Position numbers and translations under genes: made by a program. 39,243 nucleotides of DNA from a bacterium (lineage in GTDB: Bacteria; Bacillota; Bacilli; Lactobacillales; Streptococcaceae). Below are positions 24,004-38,100 of the stretch, one piece after another (the stretch's first letter is position 1; each line of letters opens with the position of its first letter). Under the pieces are notes generated by a model, which had not been told where the DNA came from, did no database searches, and saw nothing but the letters and a program-made list of their open reading frames with translations. The stretch spans positions 1 through 39,243 of the forward strand of contig CAJNDL010000019.1 in the NCBI GenBank assembly GCA_905221505.1, read 5' to 3'.

Positions 24004-24901
24004 TTCTGAAGGTTGGCAATTTGTCCAAGAAAATGGTAGAACCTACTACAAGAAGGGTGACATCAAAGAAACGGACTGGCGAGTGATTGATGGCAAGACC
24101 TATTATTTTGATTATAATGGTGAAATGGTTGTTGGTTGGCAATACATTCCAATGCCAGTTAAAGGATATACAATTGGTCCTTACCCTAATGGTATAAGAT
24201 TAGAAGGTTCCCCAATGCCAGAATGGTACTACTTTGACAAAAATGGAGTGCTACAAGAGTTTGTTGGTTGGCAACAATTAGAGCTAAAAGATTCCTTAAC
24301 CGTTGGGAAAAAACATGGTGAAGGCTGGGAAGGTCCCGAAGTTCTTAAATTAGCATACTACTACTTTGATCAAGATCATTCTTTAAAGACAGGTTGGCTT
24401 TATGATCAATCTAACTGGTATTACCTAGCAAAAACAGGAAATTCTGGGAATAAGAATCTTGGTGGTGAGAAATGTTCTGATTGGATAAATGATGGTTCAG
24501 CTTGGTACTATCTAGATTCAGAAACTGGTATCATGCAAACTGGTTGGAAGCAACTTGGCAATAAGTGGTACTACCTCCGTTCCTCAGGAGCTATGGCAAC
24601 TGGCTGGTATCAGGAAGGTACCACTTGGTATTATTTAGACCAGCCAAATGGCGATATGAAAACAGGTTGGCAAAACCTTGGGAACAAATGGTACTATCTC
24701 CATTCCTCAGGAGCTATGGCAACAGGTTGGGTGAAAGATGGTTCAATATGGTACTATCTAAATGCAAGTAATGGAGATATGAAAACAGGCTGGTTCCAAG
24801 TCAATGGTAAATGGTACTATGCGTATGGTTCAGGTGCTCTAGCTGTTAATACCACAGTAGATGGTTACTACGTAAACTATAATGGTGAGTGGGTTAAGTA
24901 A
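23918..24901 (+). CDS. Choline-binding surface protein, CbpF-like
   Basis: The 327-residue protein has a signal peptide (residues 1-27, cleavage predicted after VFA) and is otherwise made of choline-binding repeats. Degenerate repeats cover residues 31-200. From about residue 208 there are near-perfect alternating 20- and 21-residue repeats (TGWKQLGNKWYYLRSSGAMA type), ending GYYVNYNGEWVK. No hydrolase domain is present. The opening DDSEGWQFVQENGRTYYKKG and overall plan resemble pneumococcal CbpF, reported to modulate the LytC lysozyme. It would sit non-covalently on phosphocholine of teichoic acids. A lone cysteine (Cys186) is unusual. Its start at ATG 23918 follows GGAGGG and lies inside the Phr-like ORF, so both share a promoter and probably quorum control. 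Confidence 0.88.
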   Translation: MKILKKTMQVGLTAIFFGLLATNTVFADDSEGWQFVQENGRTYYKKGDIKETDWRVIDGKTYYFDYNGEMVVGWQYIPMPVKGYTIGPYPNGIRLEGSPMPEWYYFDKNGVLQEFVGWQQLELKDSLTVGKKHGEGWEGPEVLKLAYYYFDQDHSLKTGWLYDQSNWYYLAKTGNSGNKNLGGEKCSDWINDGSAWYYLDSETGIMQTGWKQLGNKWYYLRSSGAMATGWYQEGTTWYYLDQPNGDMKTGWQNLGNKWYYLHSSGAMATGWVKDGSIWYYLNASNGDMKTGWFQVNGKWYYAYGSGALAVNTTVDGYYVNYNGEWVK

Positions 24902-25060
24902 CGAATGCTAATCGTAACTGTAGTTGATACTTAACTTAGTAAAAAGGGCTTTTTTCTACCATTTGTCAACTCTATCAATTTTTAAGAATTAAATGAGTCA
25001 AGACAGTAGCTATTCAGTATGTTTATCTACTGTAGTAAATTGAAGAAAAGCTAAGAACGA

Positions 25061-25089
25061 GAAAGGACGAAGTTAGTCCTTTCTTTTTT
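25061..25089 (+). terminator. Terminator downstream of cbp
   Basis: GAAAGGAC-GAAGTTA-GTCCTTTC stem-loop followed by TTTTTT. It lies about 160 bases past the cbp stop on the plus strand. Confidence 0.88.
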
Positions 25090-25091
25090 AT

Positions 25092-25143
25092 GTGACTATT
25101 AGTCCGTCTCGCACCTAACGGAACGAGACGGACTAATAGTCAC
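25092..25143. repeat. Perfect 20-bp inverted repeat with 12-base loop
   Basis: The left arm GTGACTATTAGTCCGTCTCG (25092-25111) and its exact complement (25124-25143) flank a 12-base loop. No T-run follows on either strand, so it is not an ordinary terminator. Such a perfect palindrome suggests a small mobile-element remnant, paired ends of a lost element, or a structured RNA end. I do not recognise the sequence. Confidence 0.8.
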
Positions 25144-25149
25144 TTAATC

Positions 25150-25194
25150 AAAAAACGCACCATATCAAAAACTAAAAAGTTTGATATTATGCGT
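25150..25194 (-). terminator. ndk terminator
   Basis: On the minus strand ACGCATAATATCAAA pairs with TTTGATATGGTGCGT (one mismatch plus a bulge) and is followed by six T residues. Confidence 0.7.
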
Positions 25195-25266
25195 CATATC
25201 TTAAAATAATTGACTATACTTTCTATTCAAATGAGCTTTTAACCAATTGATTGAGCCAATCCACTC

Positions 25267-25680
25267 TTAAAACCAAAGAGCAATTTCTCGCTTAGCTGAC
25301 TCTTCTGAATCTGAACCATGGACAACATTTTGGATAACCTGATTTTCACCAGCCGCTTTTGCAAAATCACCTCGAATAGTTCCTGGTAAAGCTTCTTCTG
25401 GACGAGTTGCACCCATCATGGTCCGCCAAGTTTCGATTACTTTGGAACCAGAAATGATACCCACAAGAACCGGTCCTGAAGTCATAAATTCACGAATCGG
25501 TGGGTAAAAACTCTGACCAACCAAGTCCTGATAGTGCTGGTCAATCAACTCTTCTGAAACTTGTGAACGCAACTCCAATTTTTCGATTGTAAATCCACGT
25601 TGTTCAATGCGTTTCAACACTTCACCCACTAGTCCTCTTTTTACACCATCTGGTTTAATGATAAAAAATGTTTGTTCCAT
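25267..25680 (-). CDS. ndk: Nucleoside-diphosphate kinase
   Basis: Ndk moves the terminal phosphate from ATP to other nucleoside diphosphates through a phosphohistidine. The 137-residue protein begins [20 protein letters not shown] and has the catalytic histidine motif NVVHGSDS near residues 117-124. [20 protein letters not shown] is also present. Length is normal for the short bacterial form. The start at ATG 25680 is supported by the conserved N-terminus and GGAG upstream. It lies downstream of the rpoC terminator and seems monocistronic. Confidence 0.98.
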   Translation of the reverse strand: MEQTFFIIKPDGVKRGLVGEVLKRIEQRGFTIEKLELRSQVSEELIDQHYQDLVGQSFYPPIREFMTSGPVLVGIISGSKVIETWRTMMGATRPEEALPGTIRGDFAKAAGENQVIQNVVHGSDSEESAKREIALWF

Positions 25681-25751
25681 ACCCGTCTCCTTTGTCAGCT
25701 TCTTTCTTTTATTTTACCATATTTCATGGAAAAATGGAGAAAGTTTTCAGA

Positions 25752-25789
25752 AAAGAGAAAGAGAACCCGAAGGCTCTCTCATTCTCTTT
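25752..25789 (-). terminator. rpoBC terminator
   Basis: On the minus strand GAGAATGAGAGAGCC pairs with GGTTCTCTTTCTC (one mismatch) around a TTCG tetraloop and is followed by TTTT. It begins at the rpoC stop codon. Confidence 0.9.
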
Positions 25790-28700
25790 TATTCTACTGT
25801 TTCTTCCACAGTTTCAACGGTAGTATCCACAACTACTTCTGTTGCTTCTTCGTTTCCTTCTTCCTCTACTGGAGGGTTAAGGTATTCTTCTTCGTTGATA
25901 GCATGTGGTTCAAGGTTACGGTAACGGGCCATACCAGTACCTGCTGGGATGATTTTACCGATGATAACATTTTCTTTAAGTCCAAGGAGATGGTCTTTCT
26001 TACCACGGATAGCCGCATCAGTAAGGACACGAGTTGTTTCCTGGAAGGAAGCTGCTGACAAGAAACTGTTTGTTTCAAGTGAGGCTTTGGTAATTCCCAT
26101 AAGGACTGGTCGACCAGTCGCTGGAACTCCACCTGCGATAAGGACATCTTTGTTAGCATCTGTAAAGTCATTGATATCCATGAGGGTACCCATGAGAAGG
26201 TCTGTGTCACCTGGATCCATGACACGGACTTTACGGATCATTTGACGCACCATTACCTCGATGTGTTTGTCACCGATTTCTACCCCTTGGCTACGGTAAA
26301 CTTTTTGTACTTCACCGAGAAGATAAGTTTCAACTGACAAGACATCACGGACTGCAAGGAGGCGTTTTGGTTGGATTGAACCTTCTGTAAGAGCAGCACC
26401 ACGCGCTACTTGGTCACCAACTTCAACACGCATACGAGCTGTAAATGGAACGACATATTCACCTTCGCCAGTTTCGCCCTTAACAAAGACTTTCTTGGTA
26501 CGAGTTGAAGCGTCTTCTTCGATAGCCGTAACTTGTCCTTTAACCTCTGTGATAACCGCTTCCCCTTTAGGATTGCGGGCTTCAAAGATTTCTTGGACAC
26601 GAGGAAGACCCTGAGTGATATCGGTATTTGAGGCAACCCCACCCGTGTGGAAGGTACGCATTGTAAGTTGTGTACCAGGTTCCCCAATAGATTGGGCAGC
26701 GATTGTACCAACTGCTTCACCAACTTCAACCGCATCACCAGTCGCCAAGTTGATACCGTAACAGTGACGGCAGACACCATGACGAGTGTTACATGTAAAT
26801 ACAGAGCGGATAGTTACTTCTTCCACACCAGCATTGACAATTTCACGCGCCTTGTCTTCTGTAATCAACTCATTTGGACCAATGATAACTGCACCAGTTT
26901 CTGGATGTTTAACAGTTTTCTTAGTGTAACGACCATTGAGACGCTCTTCAAGAGACTCGATCATCTCTTTTCCTTCTGCGATAGAGCGGATCAAGAGACC
27001 ACGGTCTGTTCCACAGTCGTCCTCACGGATGATAACGTCTTGGGCAACGTCAACCAAACGACGAGTCAAGTAACCTGAGTCGGCTGTCTTAAGGGCCGTA
27101 TCGGTCATACCTTTACGGGCACCGTGAGTTGAGAAGAACATTTCGAGTACTGACAAACCTTCGCGGAAGTTTGAAAGGATTGGCAATTCCATGATACGTC
27201 CGTTCGGAGCAGCCATCAGACCACGCATACCGGCAAGCTGTGAGAAGTTTGAGATGTTACCACGGGCTCCAGAGTCCATCATCATAACGATTGGGTTCTT
27301 AGGATCTTGGTTGGCAATCAAGCGTTTCTCCAATTTTTCACGGGCAGCACGCCATTCAGCTGTAACAGCATTGTAGCGCTCGTCGTCTGTGATCATACCA
27401 CGACGGAATTGTTTTGTGATTTGTTCTACACGTTTGTGTGATTCTTCAATGATTTCAGCCTTGTCATCAACGACTGGGATATCAGCAATCCCCACTGTCA
27501 ATCCTGCAAGAGTTGAGTGGTGGTAACCAAGGTTCTTCATACGGTCAAGTAGGGCAGAAGTTTCTGTCGTACGGAAACGTTTGAAGATTTCAGCGATGAT
27601 ATTTCCAAGGTTTTTCTTCTTGAATGGAGGGTTGAGTTCAAGTTTGCTGATTGCTTCCTTGATATCTCCACCAAGTGGCAAGAAGTATTTAGCTGGAACG
27701 CCTTCTGTTAAGTTGGCATTGTTTGGTTCTTGCAAGTATGGTAGACCCTCTGGCATGATGTCGTTGAAGAGGATTTTACCAACTGTTGTAAGCAAGACCT
27801 TGTGTTTTTGCTCTTCTGTCCATGGTTTGTTAAGGCTGTCAGTTGCGATACCAACACGTGAGTGGAGGTGAACATAACCATTGCGGTAAGCCATGACAGC
27901 TTCGTCACGGTCTTTGAAGACCATACCTTCACCTTCACGACCAGCTTCTTCCATGGTCAAGTAGTAGTTACCCAAAACCATGTCCTGAGATGGAGTAACA
28001 ACTGGTTTACCATCTTTCGGGTTCAAGATGTGCTCAGCAGCGAGCATGAGGATACGAGCTTCTGCTTGGGCTTCTTCTGAAAGCGGTACGTGGATGGCCA
28101 TTTGGTCCCCGTCAAAGTCGGCATTGTAGGCTTCACAGACAAGTGGGTGCAAGCGAAGGGCCTTACCATCAATCAAGACTGGCTCGAAGGCTTGGATACC
28201 CAAACGGTGAAGGGTCGGTGCGCGGTTAAGAAGTACTGGGTGTTCTTTGATCACTTCTTCAAGGATATCCCAGATGCGTTCGTCTCCACGTTCCACCAAG
28301 CGTTTAGCTGCTTTGACGTTTTGCACGATATCACGCGCAACTATTTCACGCATGACGAATGGTTTAAAGAGCTCGATCGCCATTTCACGTGGCACACCAC
28401 ATTGGTACATCTTAAGAGTTGGACCAACGGCGATAACGGAACGTCCTGAGAAGTCAACACGTTTACCGAGCAAGTTTTGACGGAAGCGTCCTTGTTTACC
28501 TTTAAGCATGTGGCTCAATGATTTCAATGGACGGCTACCTGGTCCTGTGATTGGACGACCACGACGACCATTGTCAATCAAAGCGTCAACCGCTTCTTGA
28601 AGCATACGCTTCTCATTTTGAACGATGATACCAGGTGCATTCAACTCAAGCAAACGAGCCAAACGGTTGTTACGGTTGATAACACGACGGTAAAGATCGT

Positions 28701-29466
28701 TCAAGTCAGATGAGGCAAAACGGCCACCATCCAACTGCAACATTGGACGAAGATCTGGTGGAATAACCGGAAGGATGTTGAGAATCATCCATTCAGGTTT
28801 ATTTCCAGACTTGTAAAAGGCATCCAAAACATCCAAACGACGGATGGCTTTGACACGTTTTTGTCCAGTAGCTGTTTTCAACTCTTCTTTGAGTTCAGCA
28901 ATTTCTTTTTCAAGATCTACTTGTTTCAAAAGGTCTTGGATGGCTTCGGCACCCATCTTGGCAACGAATGATCCATAACCATACTCACGCAAGCGCTCAC
29001 GGTATTCGCGCTCTGTCATGATAGATTTGTGCTCAAGTGGTGTATCCTTAGGATCAATCACCACATAAGCTGCGAAGTAGATAACTTCCTCGAGGGCACG
29101 AGGGCTCATATCAAGGGTCAAGCCCATACGGCTTGGAATCCCCTTGAAGTACCAGATGTGAGATACAGGAGCTTTCAACTCGATGTGCCCCATACGCTCA
29201 CGACGAACTTTTGTACGCGTTACTTCAACCCCACAACGGTCACAAACAATCCCTCTGTAACGAATGCGTTTGTACTTACCACAAGCACATTCCCAGTCTT
29301 TTGTAGGACCAAAGATGACTTCGTCAAAGAGTCCTTCACGTTCTGGTTTCAACGTACGGTAATTGATTGTTTCAGGTTTTTTGACTTCTCCATAAGACCA
29401 TGAACGGACTTTGCTTGGAGAAGCTAGGGTGATTTGCATACTTTTAAAACGATTTACATCAACCAC
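25789..29466 (-). CDS. rpoC: RNA polymerase beta' subunit
   Basis: RpoC forms the clamp and half of the active centre of RNA polymerase. The 1225-residue protein has the N-terminal zinc site (Cys60, Cys62, Cys75, Cys78 in [19 protein letters not shown]) and the catalytic magnesium motif NADFDGD near residue 450. The second zinc site (CGTDRG and [11 protein letters not shown], about 820-900) and the trigger loop ([10 protein letters not shown]) follow. The C-terminus is acidic and rich in Glu, Val and Thr ([18 protein letters not shown]). It starts at GTG 29466, 32 bases after rpoB, in the same transcript. It is normal in length for streptococci. Confidence 0.99.
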   Translation of the reverse strand: MVDVNRFKSMQITLASPSKVRSWSYGEVKKPETINYRTLKPEREGLFDEVIFGPTKDWECACGKYKRIRYRGIVCDRCGVEVTRTKVRRERMGHIELKAPVSHIWYFKGIPSRMGLTLDMSPRALEEVIYFAAYVVIDPKDTPLEHKSIMTEREYRERLREYGYGSFVAKMGAEAIQDLLKQVDLEKEIAELKEELKTATGQKRVKAIRRLDVLDAFYKSGNKPEWMILNILPVIPPDLRPMLQLDGGRFASSDLNDLYRRVINRNNRLARLLELNAPGIIVQNEKRMLQEAVDALIDNGRRGRPITGPGSRPLKSLSHMLKGKQGRFRQNLLGKRVDFSGRSVIAVGPTLKMYQCGVPREMAIELFKPFVMREIVARDIVQNVKAAKRLVERGDERIWDILEEVIKEHPVLLNRAPTLHRLGIQAFEPVLIDGKALRLHPLVCEAYNADFDGDQMAIHVPLSEEAQAEARILMLAAEHILNPKDGKPVVTPSQDMVLGNYYLTMEEAGREGEGMVFKDRDEAVMAYRNGYVHLHSRVGIATDSLNKPWTEEQKHKVLLTTVGKILFNDIMPEGLPYLQEPNNANLTEGVPAKYFLPLGGDIKEAISKLELNPPFKKKNLGNIIAEIFKRFRTTETSALLDRMKNLGYHHSTLAGLTVGIADIPVVDDKAEIIEESHKRVEQITKQFRRGMITDDERYNAVTAEWRAAREKLEKRLIANQDPKNPIVMMMDSGARGNISNFSQLAGMRGLMAAPNGRIMELPILSNFREGLSVLEMFFSTHGARKGMTDTALKTADSGYLTRRLVDVAQDVIIREDDCGTDRGLLIRSIAEGKEMIESLEERLNGRYTKKTVKHPETGAVIIGPNELITEDKAREIVNAGVEEVTIRSVFTCNTRHGVCRHCYGINLATGDAVEVGEAVGTIAAQSIGEPGTQLTMRTFHTGGVASNTDITQGLPRVQEIFEARNPKGEAVITEVKGQVTAIEEDASTRTKKVFVKGETGEGEYVVPFTARMRVEVGDQVARGAALTEGSIQPKRLLAVRDVLSVETYLLGEVQKVYRSQGVEIGDKHIEVMVRQMIRKVRVMDPGDTDLLMGTLMDINDFTDANKDVLIAGGVPATGRPVLMGITKASLETNSFLSAASFQETTRVLTDAAIRGKKDHLLGLKENVIIGKIIPAGTGMARYRNLEPHAINEEEYLNPPVEEEGNEEATEVVVDTTVETVEETVE

Positions 29467-29498
29467 TATTTCTTCCCTTTCTATTCTAAGTGAACTGC

Positions 29499-33110
<3,612 letters not shown>

Positions 33111-33264
33111 GATGATTCTCCTTTGTAAATAAGTTCCAAGCCTTGTCAATCAGGCTTTTCTAATCGTCATATGGTTTTAAAAACCCCTATCACCGTGTCC
33201 TTTGGGCGAATTTTCAGAATCTTTAAGTCTTTGTTACAAACACTTAAAATCCTGAAAAAAAGCA

Positions 33265-33309
33265 CAAAAAGAGCAGCTAAATCTGACTTTTTCAGAAGAT
33301 TTAACTGCT
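33265..33309 (-). terminator. Terminator-like hairpin in the rpoB leader
   Basis: On the minus strand AGCAGTTAAATCTTCTGA pairs with TCAGATTTAGCTGCT across an AAAAAG loop (two mismatches) and is followed by CTTTTT. It lies downstream of the rpoB promoter, about 155 bases before the TTG start, so it could act as an attenuator of rpoBC rather than end another gene. Confidence 0.7.
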
Positions 33310-33364
33310 GTGAGCCTTGTCTGGACAATATTTCAGACAAAACCTACGACAAATGATTACTCAT

Positions 33365-33393
33365 ATTATACCCTATTTAGCTAGATTTTTCAA
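33365..33393 (-). promoter_or_regulatory. rpoBC promoter
   Basis: On the minus strand TTGAAA (33388-33393) and TATAAT (33365-33370) are separated by exactly 17 bases. The transcript would have a leader of roughly 250 bases before the rpoB start. Confidence 0.75.
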
Positions 33394-33534
33394 GGGATTC
33401 TGTAGATTTTTGGTAAATTTTTTTCCTATAAAAATTGAATTCAACTATTACTTTACGAACTTCATTTTCATCCTAATTACCCCAAAAGAATATAGTAAAT
33501 TACGGTTATCCTATTTTATCTTAGCCCATTTTTC

Positions 33535-33563
33535 TTGACTTTACTTGCTTTTTCTTTTAATAT
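33535..33563 (+). promoter_or_regulatory. Promoter of the Mga-like regulator
   Basis: TTGACT (33535-33540) and TAATAT (33558-33563) are 17 bases apart, 30 bases upstream of the ATG. It is divergent from the rpoB promoter and about 140 bases away from it. Confidence 0.65.
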
Positions 33564-33592
33564 ATATGTATAAATATATAAGGAGGTTTGTT

Positions 33593-35077
33593 ATGAATAT
33601 TTTGCTTTCTGAAACAGAACAGAATTTGCTAACGTTACTGGAAGAACTAACCAAACACCAGGATTGGATGCAAGATTCATCTTTGTCAGAAAATCTGAAT
33701 CTACCAGCAGAAGAATTGCAAGATCGCCTTTTTAAACTTGAGCAATTGTTTTCAAACCTCCTTATTCGATCAACAAAAGAAGGTATCCAATTACAGTTTG
33801 ACTTCCAAAATACCTTGGATCCTCGGATTGCAATCTTTGAACAATCTGCAACCTACTCTTTTTTGAACTGTCTGTTTTTCAAAGAGGGACAATCACTTGA
33901 CCAAATGTGTCAGGCGCTTTCTATTAATCCAGAGCAGATTGAGAAAACCATCCAGCATCTAAATACTAAACTCCCACAACACTATGGCATCAAGGTCCAA
34001 ATTTCACCTTTAGTCTTGGAGGGAGCAGAAGAAGATATTCGCGCCTTTTATCTGGACTACTTTAGCCAAAGTTACAGCTTTCTTGATTGGCCCTTCTCTT
34101 CTATTTCCGAAGAGTGTCTGACTGACTTGATTCAGTTATTTTTGAACGCCCAACAAGTTTCACTCAACCTCAGCAGTCTACGGCAGATTAAATATACCCT
34201 AGCTATCAATCTGGAGCGTTTTAAGAGGAAACACTTTATTGAAAATCCTACTCCTCTTTTAACCAGCCACTACAGCTCCCTCATGCAGATTCCCCAGTTT
34301 GAACAAGATATCAAAAAGCTGGCTAAAAAACTCCATTTTGAACCTACAAAGGAAACACTGGAACAGCTAGTTTCAACCCCAGTAAAGTCTCCTCAAATCA
34401 CAAACAAGCCTAGTAATGGAGCTTTAGGAGACATTCATCAGATTCAAAAATCCTACCGTTTATTGAGTCAAATCTTAGAAGAGTTAGCTAAAGAATTTCA
34501 CCTACAGATTGAAAATCGCGAAGAATTGATTTGGCTCCTCCACTACACTGCCCAATCTGATTTCCTCCACCCACTTAGCAACAAATCTCTTGAAAAGCAA
34601 AAGTCTCTGCTTTTAACCAATTACCAAAAAGAATTTCCTAAACTATTGGACGCAAGTCAAAGGAAGTTTCAGGCTTATCTAGCTGAAATTGGTCTAGAGA
34701 GTCACCCGAGTAAGCTACAAGAGCTAGTTTATACCTTTTCTATCCAAGGACAACGCATTTTAGTCCAATTACTTCAAAAACTTCCCAAAATTCGTGTTTT
34801 GGTCATTAGTCATCTAGATAGTGAGCACGCACAAAACCTAATTGACACCCTTTCCCACTACGGTAACAATCTCTATCTATTTGATCCTTGGGAAAAATCC
34901 AGTATCTCTTCCTCGATCTTCAATCAAATTCCACACGATATTGTGATCACCACCTTCCCTGTTTCCAATTGTCCGAAGCCCATTATTTGTAGTCGGAATC
35001 TTTCTACTGCAGAACTATTTCACCACCTCCACCTTTTGGGTTCACAAATTCATAAAGAAAGACTGGCTGAATCGTAA
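33593..35077 (+). CDS. Mga/RofA-like transcription regulator
   Basis: The 494-residue protein starts at ATG 33593 behind a perfect AGGAGG; a longer reading from 33545 adds 16 residues without a ribosome site. It has the size and plan of streptococcal Mga/RofA-like regulators. Two helix-turn-helix regions come first (residues about 5-55, TEQNLLTLLEELTKH; and about 85-130, FFKEGQSLDQMCQALSINPE). A long helical middle resembling PTS-regulated domains and a C-terminal EIIB-like segment (LPKIRVLVISHLDSEHAQNL) follow. It sits immediately before the pullulanase on the same strand, with its own terminator, so spuA is a plausible target. The family call is by general pattern; I do not recognise a specific named gene. 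Confidence 0.75.
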   Translation: MNILLSETEQNLLTLLEELTKHQDWMQDSSLSENLNLPAEELQDRLFKLEQLFSNLLIRSTKEGIQLQFDFQNTLDPRIAIFEQSATYSFLNCLFFKEGQSLDQMCQALSINPEQIEKTIQHLNTKLPQHYGIKVQISPLVLEGAEEDIRAFYLDYFSQSYSFLDWPFSSISEECLTDLIQLFLNAQQVSLNLSSLRQIKYTLAINLERFKRKHFIENPTPLLTSHYSSLMQIPQFEQDIKKLAKKLHFEPTKETLEQLVSTPVKSPQITNKPSNGALGDIHQIQKSYRLLSQILEELAKEFHLQIENREELIWLLHYTAQSDFLHPLSNKSLEKQKSLLLTNYQKEFPKLLDASQRKFQAYLAEIGLESHPSKLQELVYTFSIQGQRILVQLLQKLPKIRVLVISHLDSEHAQNLIDTLSHYGNNLYLFDPWEKSSISSSIFNQIPHDIVITTFPVSNCPKPIICSRNLSTAELFHHLHLLGSQIHKERLAES

Positions 35078-35098
35078 CAAAATTTGTTGCGATTTTTT
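35070..35098 (+). terminator. Terminator of the Mga-like gene
   Basis: AATCGTAACAAA pairs with TTTGTTGCGATT (one mismatch), followed by TTTTT. The stop codon TAA (35075-35077) lies inside the left arm of the stem. Confidence 0.85.
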
Positions 35099-35114
35099 CT
35101 TTTAGTTTAATTTT

Positions 35115-35130
35115 AGGAAAACGCTTGCAT
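35115..35130 (+). promoter_or_regulatory. cre-like CcpA operator in the spuA promoter
   Basis: AGGAAAACGCTTGCAT fits the cre consensus WTGNAANCGNWNNCWW with one mismatch (G for T at position 2). Its right half is the -35 hexamer of the spuA promoter, the usual placement for CcpA repression of glycan-degradation genes in glucose. Confidence 0.7.
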
Positions 35131-35153
35131 CTCGTTTTACTAAGTGCTATACT
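35125..35153 (+). promoter_or_regulatory. spuA promoter
   Basis: TTGCAT (35125-35130) and an extended -10 TGCTATACT (TATACT at 35148-35153) with a 17-base spacer. The leader is about 25 bases with GGAG before the ATG. Confidence 0.75.
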
Positions 35154-35184
35154 GATATAGAAATTTATTGATTGGAGAATCATC

Positions 35185-38100
35185 ATGAGAAAAACACCAG
35201 CTCAAACTGAGAAAAAAATGGTCTACAGCATCCGTTCCCTCAAGAATGGAACTGGCTCTGTCCTTATCGGCGCAAGCCTTGTCCTACTTGCCATGGCTAC
35301 ACCAACTATCTCAGCCAAGGAAAATACACCAACCACTAATGCAAGTAATAGTGAAACTACTACTGCCCTTACTCAACCTCTTACTGATGCAACAAACATC
35401 GCTGGCAAGAACGAAAGCGATTTTTCTTCAACTGACAATGCAAACGCTTCCCTAGAGAAAAAAGAAGAAAAACCTGCAACAGAGCCACTTAGTCCTGCTG
35501 CAAGCTCAACTGATCCAGCACCACAAACTGGACAAGATCGTTCAAGTGAGCCGACTACTTCTACTAGTCCAGCAACGCCTAAAACTAAGGCAGAAGAGCC
35601 CATCGAAGACAACTACTTCCGTATCCACGTCAAAAAACTTCCTGAAGAAAACAAGGATGCTCAAGGACTATGGACTTGGGACGATGTTGAAAAACCTTCT
35701 GAAAATTGGCCTAACGGAGCCCTGTCCTTTAAGGATGCCAAAAAAGATGACTACGGCTACTACCTAGATGTCAAATTAAAGGGAGAACAAGCCAAGAAAA
35801 TTAGCTTCCTCATCAATAATACAGCTGGAAAAAATCTAACCGGCGATAAATCGGCCGAAAAACTAGTTCCAAAAATGAACGAGGCTTGGTTGGACCAAGA
35901 TTACAAGGTTTTCTCTTACGAGCCACAACCTGCAGGAACTGTTCGCGTCAACTACTACCGTACAGATGGCAACTATGACAAGAAATCTCTCTGGTACTGG
36001 GGAGATGTGAAAAATCCAAGTAGCGCTCAATGGCCTGACGGAACAGACTTTACGGCTACAGGCAAATATGGTCGCTATATCGATATTCCTCTTAAGGATG
36101 CCGCTAAAGAATTTGGATTTTTGTTACTAGATGAGAGCAAACAAGGAGACGACGTGAAAATCCGTAAAGAAGATTATAAGTTTACAGATTTGAAAAATCA
36201 TAGCCAAATTTTCCTAAAAGACGATGACGAATCGATTTACACAAATCCATACTATGTCCACGATATCCGTATGACAGGAGCCCAACACGTAGGAACTTCT
36301 AGCATTGAAAGTAGTTTTTCAACACTGGTCGGTGCCAAAAAAGAAGATATTCTCAAGCACTCCAACATCACTAATCACCTAGGAAACAAGGTAACTATCA
36401 CCGATGTTGCAATCGATGAAGCTGGTAAGAAAGTGACCTACAGCGGAGATTTCTCTGACACAAAACATCCGTATACTGTCAGCTACAATTCCGACCAATT
36501 CACTACCAAAACAAGCTGGCGCCTTAAAGATGAGACTTACAGTTATGATGGCAAGCTTGGAGCTGACCTCAAAAAAGAAGGAAAACAGGTTGATTTGACC
36601 CTTTGGTCACCAAGTGCTGATAAGGTTTCTGTTGTTGTCTACGACAAAAATGACCCTAACAAAGTAGTTGGAACGGTCGCTCTTGAAAAAGGGGAAAGAG
36701 GAACTTGGAAACAAACTCTAGATAGCACAAACAAACTAGGAATCACAGATTTCACTGGCTACTATTATCAATACCAAATCGAGCGTCAGGGTAAAACTGT
36801 TCTCGCACTCGATCCTTACGCTAAATCTCTCGCTGCTTGGAATAGTGACGATGCTAAGATCGACGATGCCCATAAAGTGGCTAAAGCTGCCTTTGTAGAT
36901 CCTGCCAAACTAGGACCTCAAGACTTGACTTATGGTAAGATCCACAACTTCAAGACTCGTGAAGATGCCGTTATCTATGAAGCTCATGTGCGTGACTTCA
37001 CTTCAGATCCTGCCATTGCAAAAGACTTGACCAAACCATTTGGTACTTTTGAAGCCTTTATCGAAAAACTAGACTATCTCAAAGACTTGGGTGTAACCCA
37101 CATCCAGCTCCTTCCAGTCTTGTCTTACTACTTTGTCAATGAATTGAAAAACCATGAACGCTTGTCTGACTATGCTTCAAAAAACAGCAACTACAACTGG
37201 GGATATGACCCTCAAAACTACTTCTCCTTGACTGGTATGTACTCAAGCGATCCTAAGAATCCAGAAAAACGAATCGCAGAATTTAAAAACCTCATCAACG
37301 AAATCCACAAACGTGGCATGGGAGCTATCTTAGATGTCGTTTATAACCACACAGCCAAAGTCAATATCTTTGAAGATTTAGAGCCAAACTACTACCACTT
37401 TATGGATGCTGATGGCACACCTCGAACTAGCTTTGGTGGTGGACGTTTGGGAACAACCCACCATATGACCAAACGTCTCCTAGTTGACTCTATCAAATAT
37501 CTGGTTGATACTTACAAAGTGGATGGATTCCGCTTCGATATGATGGGAGACCATGATGCTGCTTCTATCGAAGAAGCTTACAAGGCTGCACGCGCCCTCA
37601 ATCCAAACCTCATCATGCTGGGTGAAGGTTGGAGAACCTATGCTGGTGATGAAAATATGCCTACTAGAGCTGCTGACCAAGATTGGATGAAACATACCGA
37701 TACTGTCGCAGTCTTCTCAGACGACATCCGTAACAACCTCAAGTCTGGCTATCCAAATGAAGGTCAACCTGCTTTTATCACAGGTGGCAAGCGTGATATT
37801 AACACTATCTTTAAAAATCTGATTGCTCAACCAACTAACTTTGAAGCAGACAGCCCTGGAGATGTCATCCAATACATCGCAGCCCATGATAACTTGACCC
37901 TCTTTGATATCATTGCCCAGTCTATCAAAAAAGATCCAAGCAAGGCTGAGAACTATGCTGAAATCCATCGTCGTTTGCGACTTGGAAACCTCATGGTCTT
38001 GACAGCTCAAGGAACTCCATTTATCCACTCTGGTCAGGAATACGGACGTACAAAACAATTCCGTGACCCAGCCTACAAGACTCCAGTAGCAGAGGACAAA

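Larger units (their letters stand above)
24902..25266. other. Intergenic region with terminators and inverted repeat
   Basis: The 365 bases between the choline-binding protein and ndk contain no gene. They hold a plus-strand terminator (25061-25089), a perfect 52-bp inverted-repeat structure (25092-25143) and a minus-strand terminator for ndk (25150-25194). I see nothing definable in 24902-25060. Confidence 0.6.

Noticed and set aside
33111..33149. ATG-initiated longer form of rpoB
   Set aside because: It adds 13 residues not found in streptococcal RpoB as I know it, whereas the TTG at 33110 has a strong ribosome site and gives the usual 1203 residues.
33545..33592. Longer N-terminus of the Mga-like regulator
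   Set aside because: The extra 16 codons overlap the promoter, and AGGAGG points to ATG 33593.
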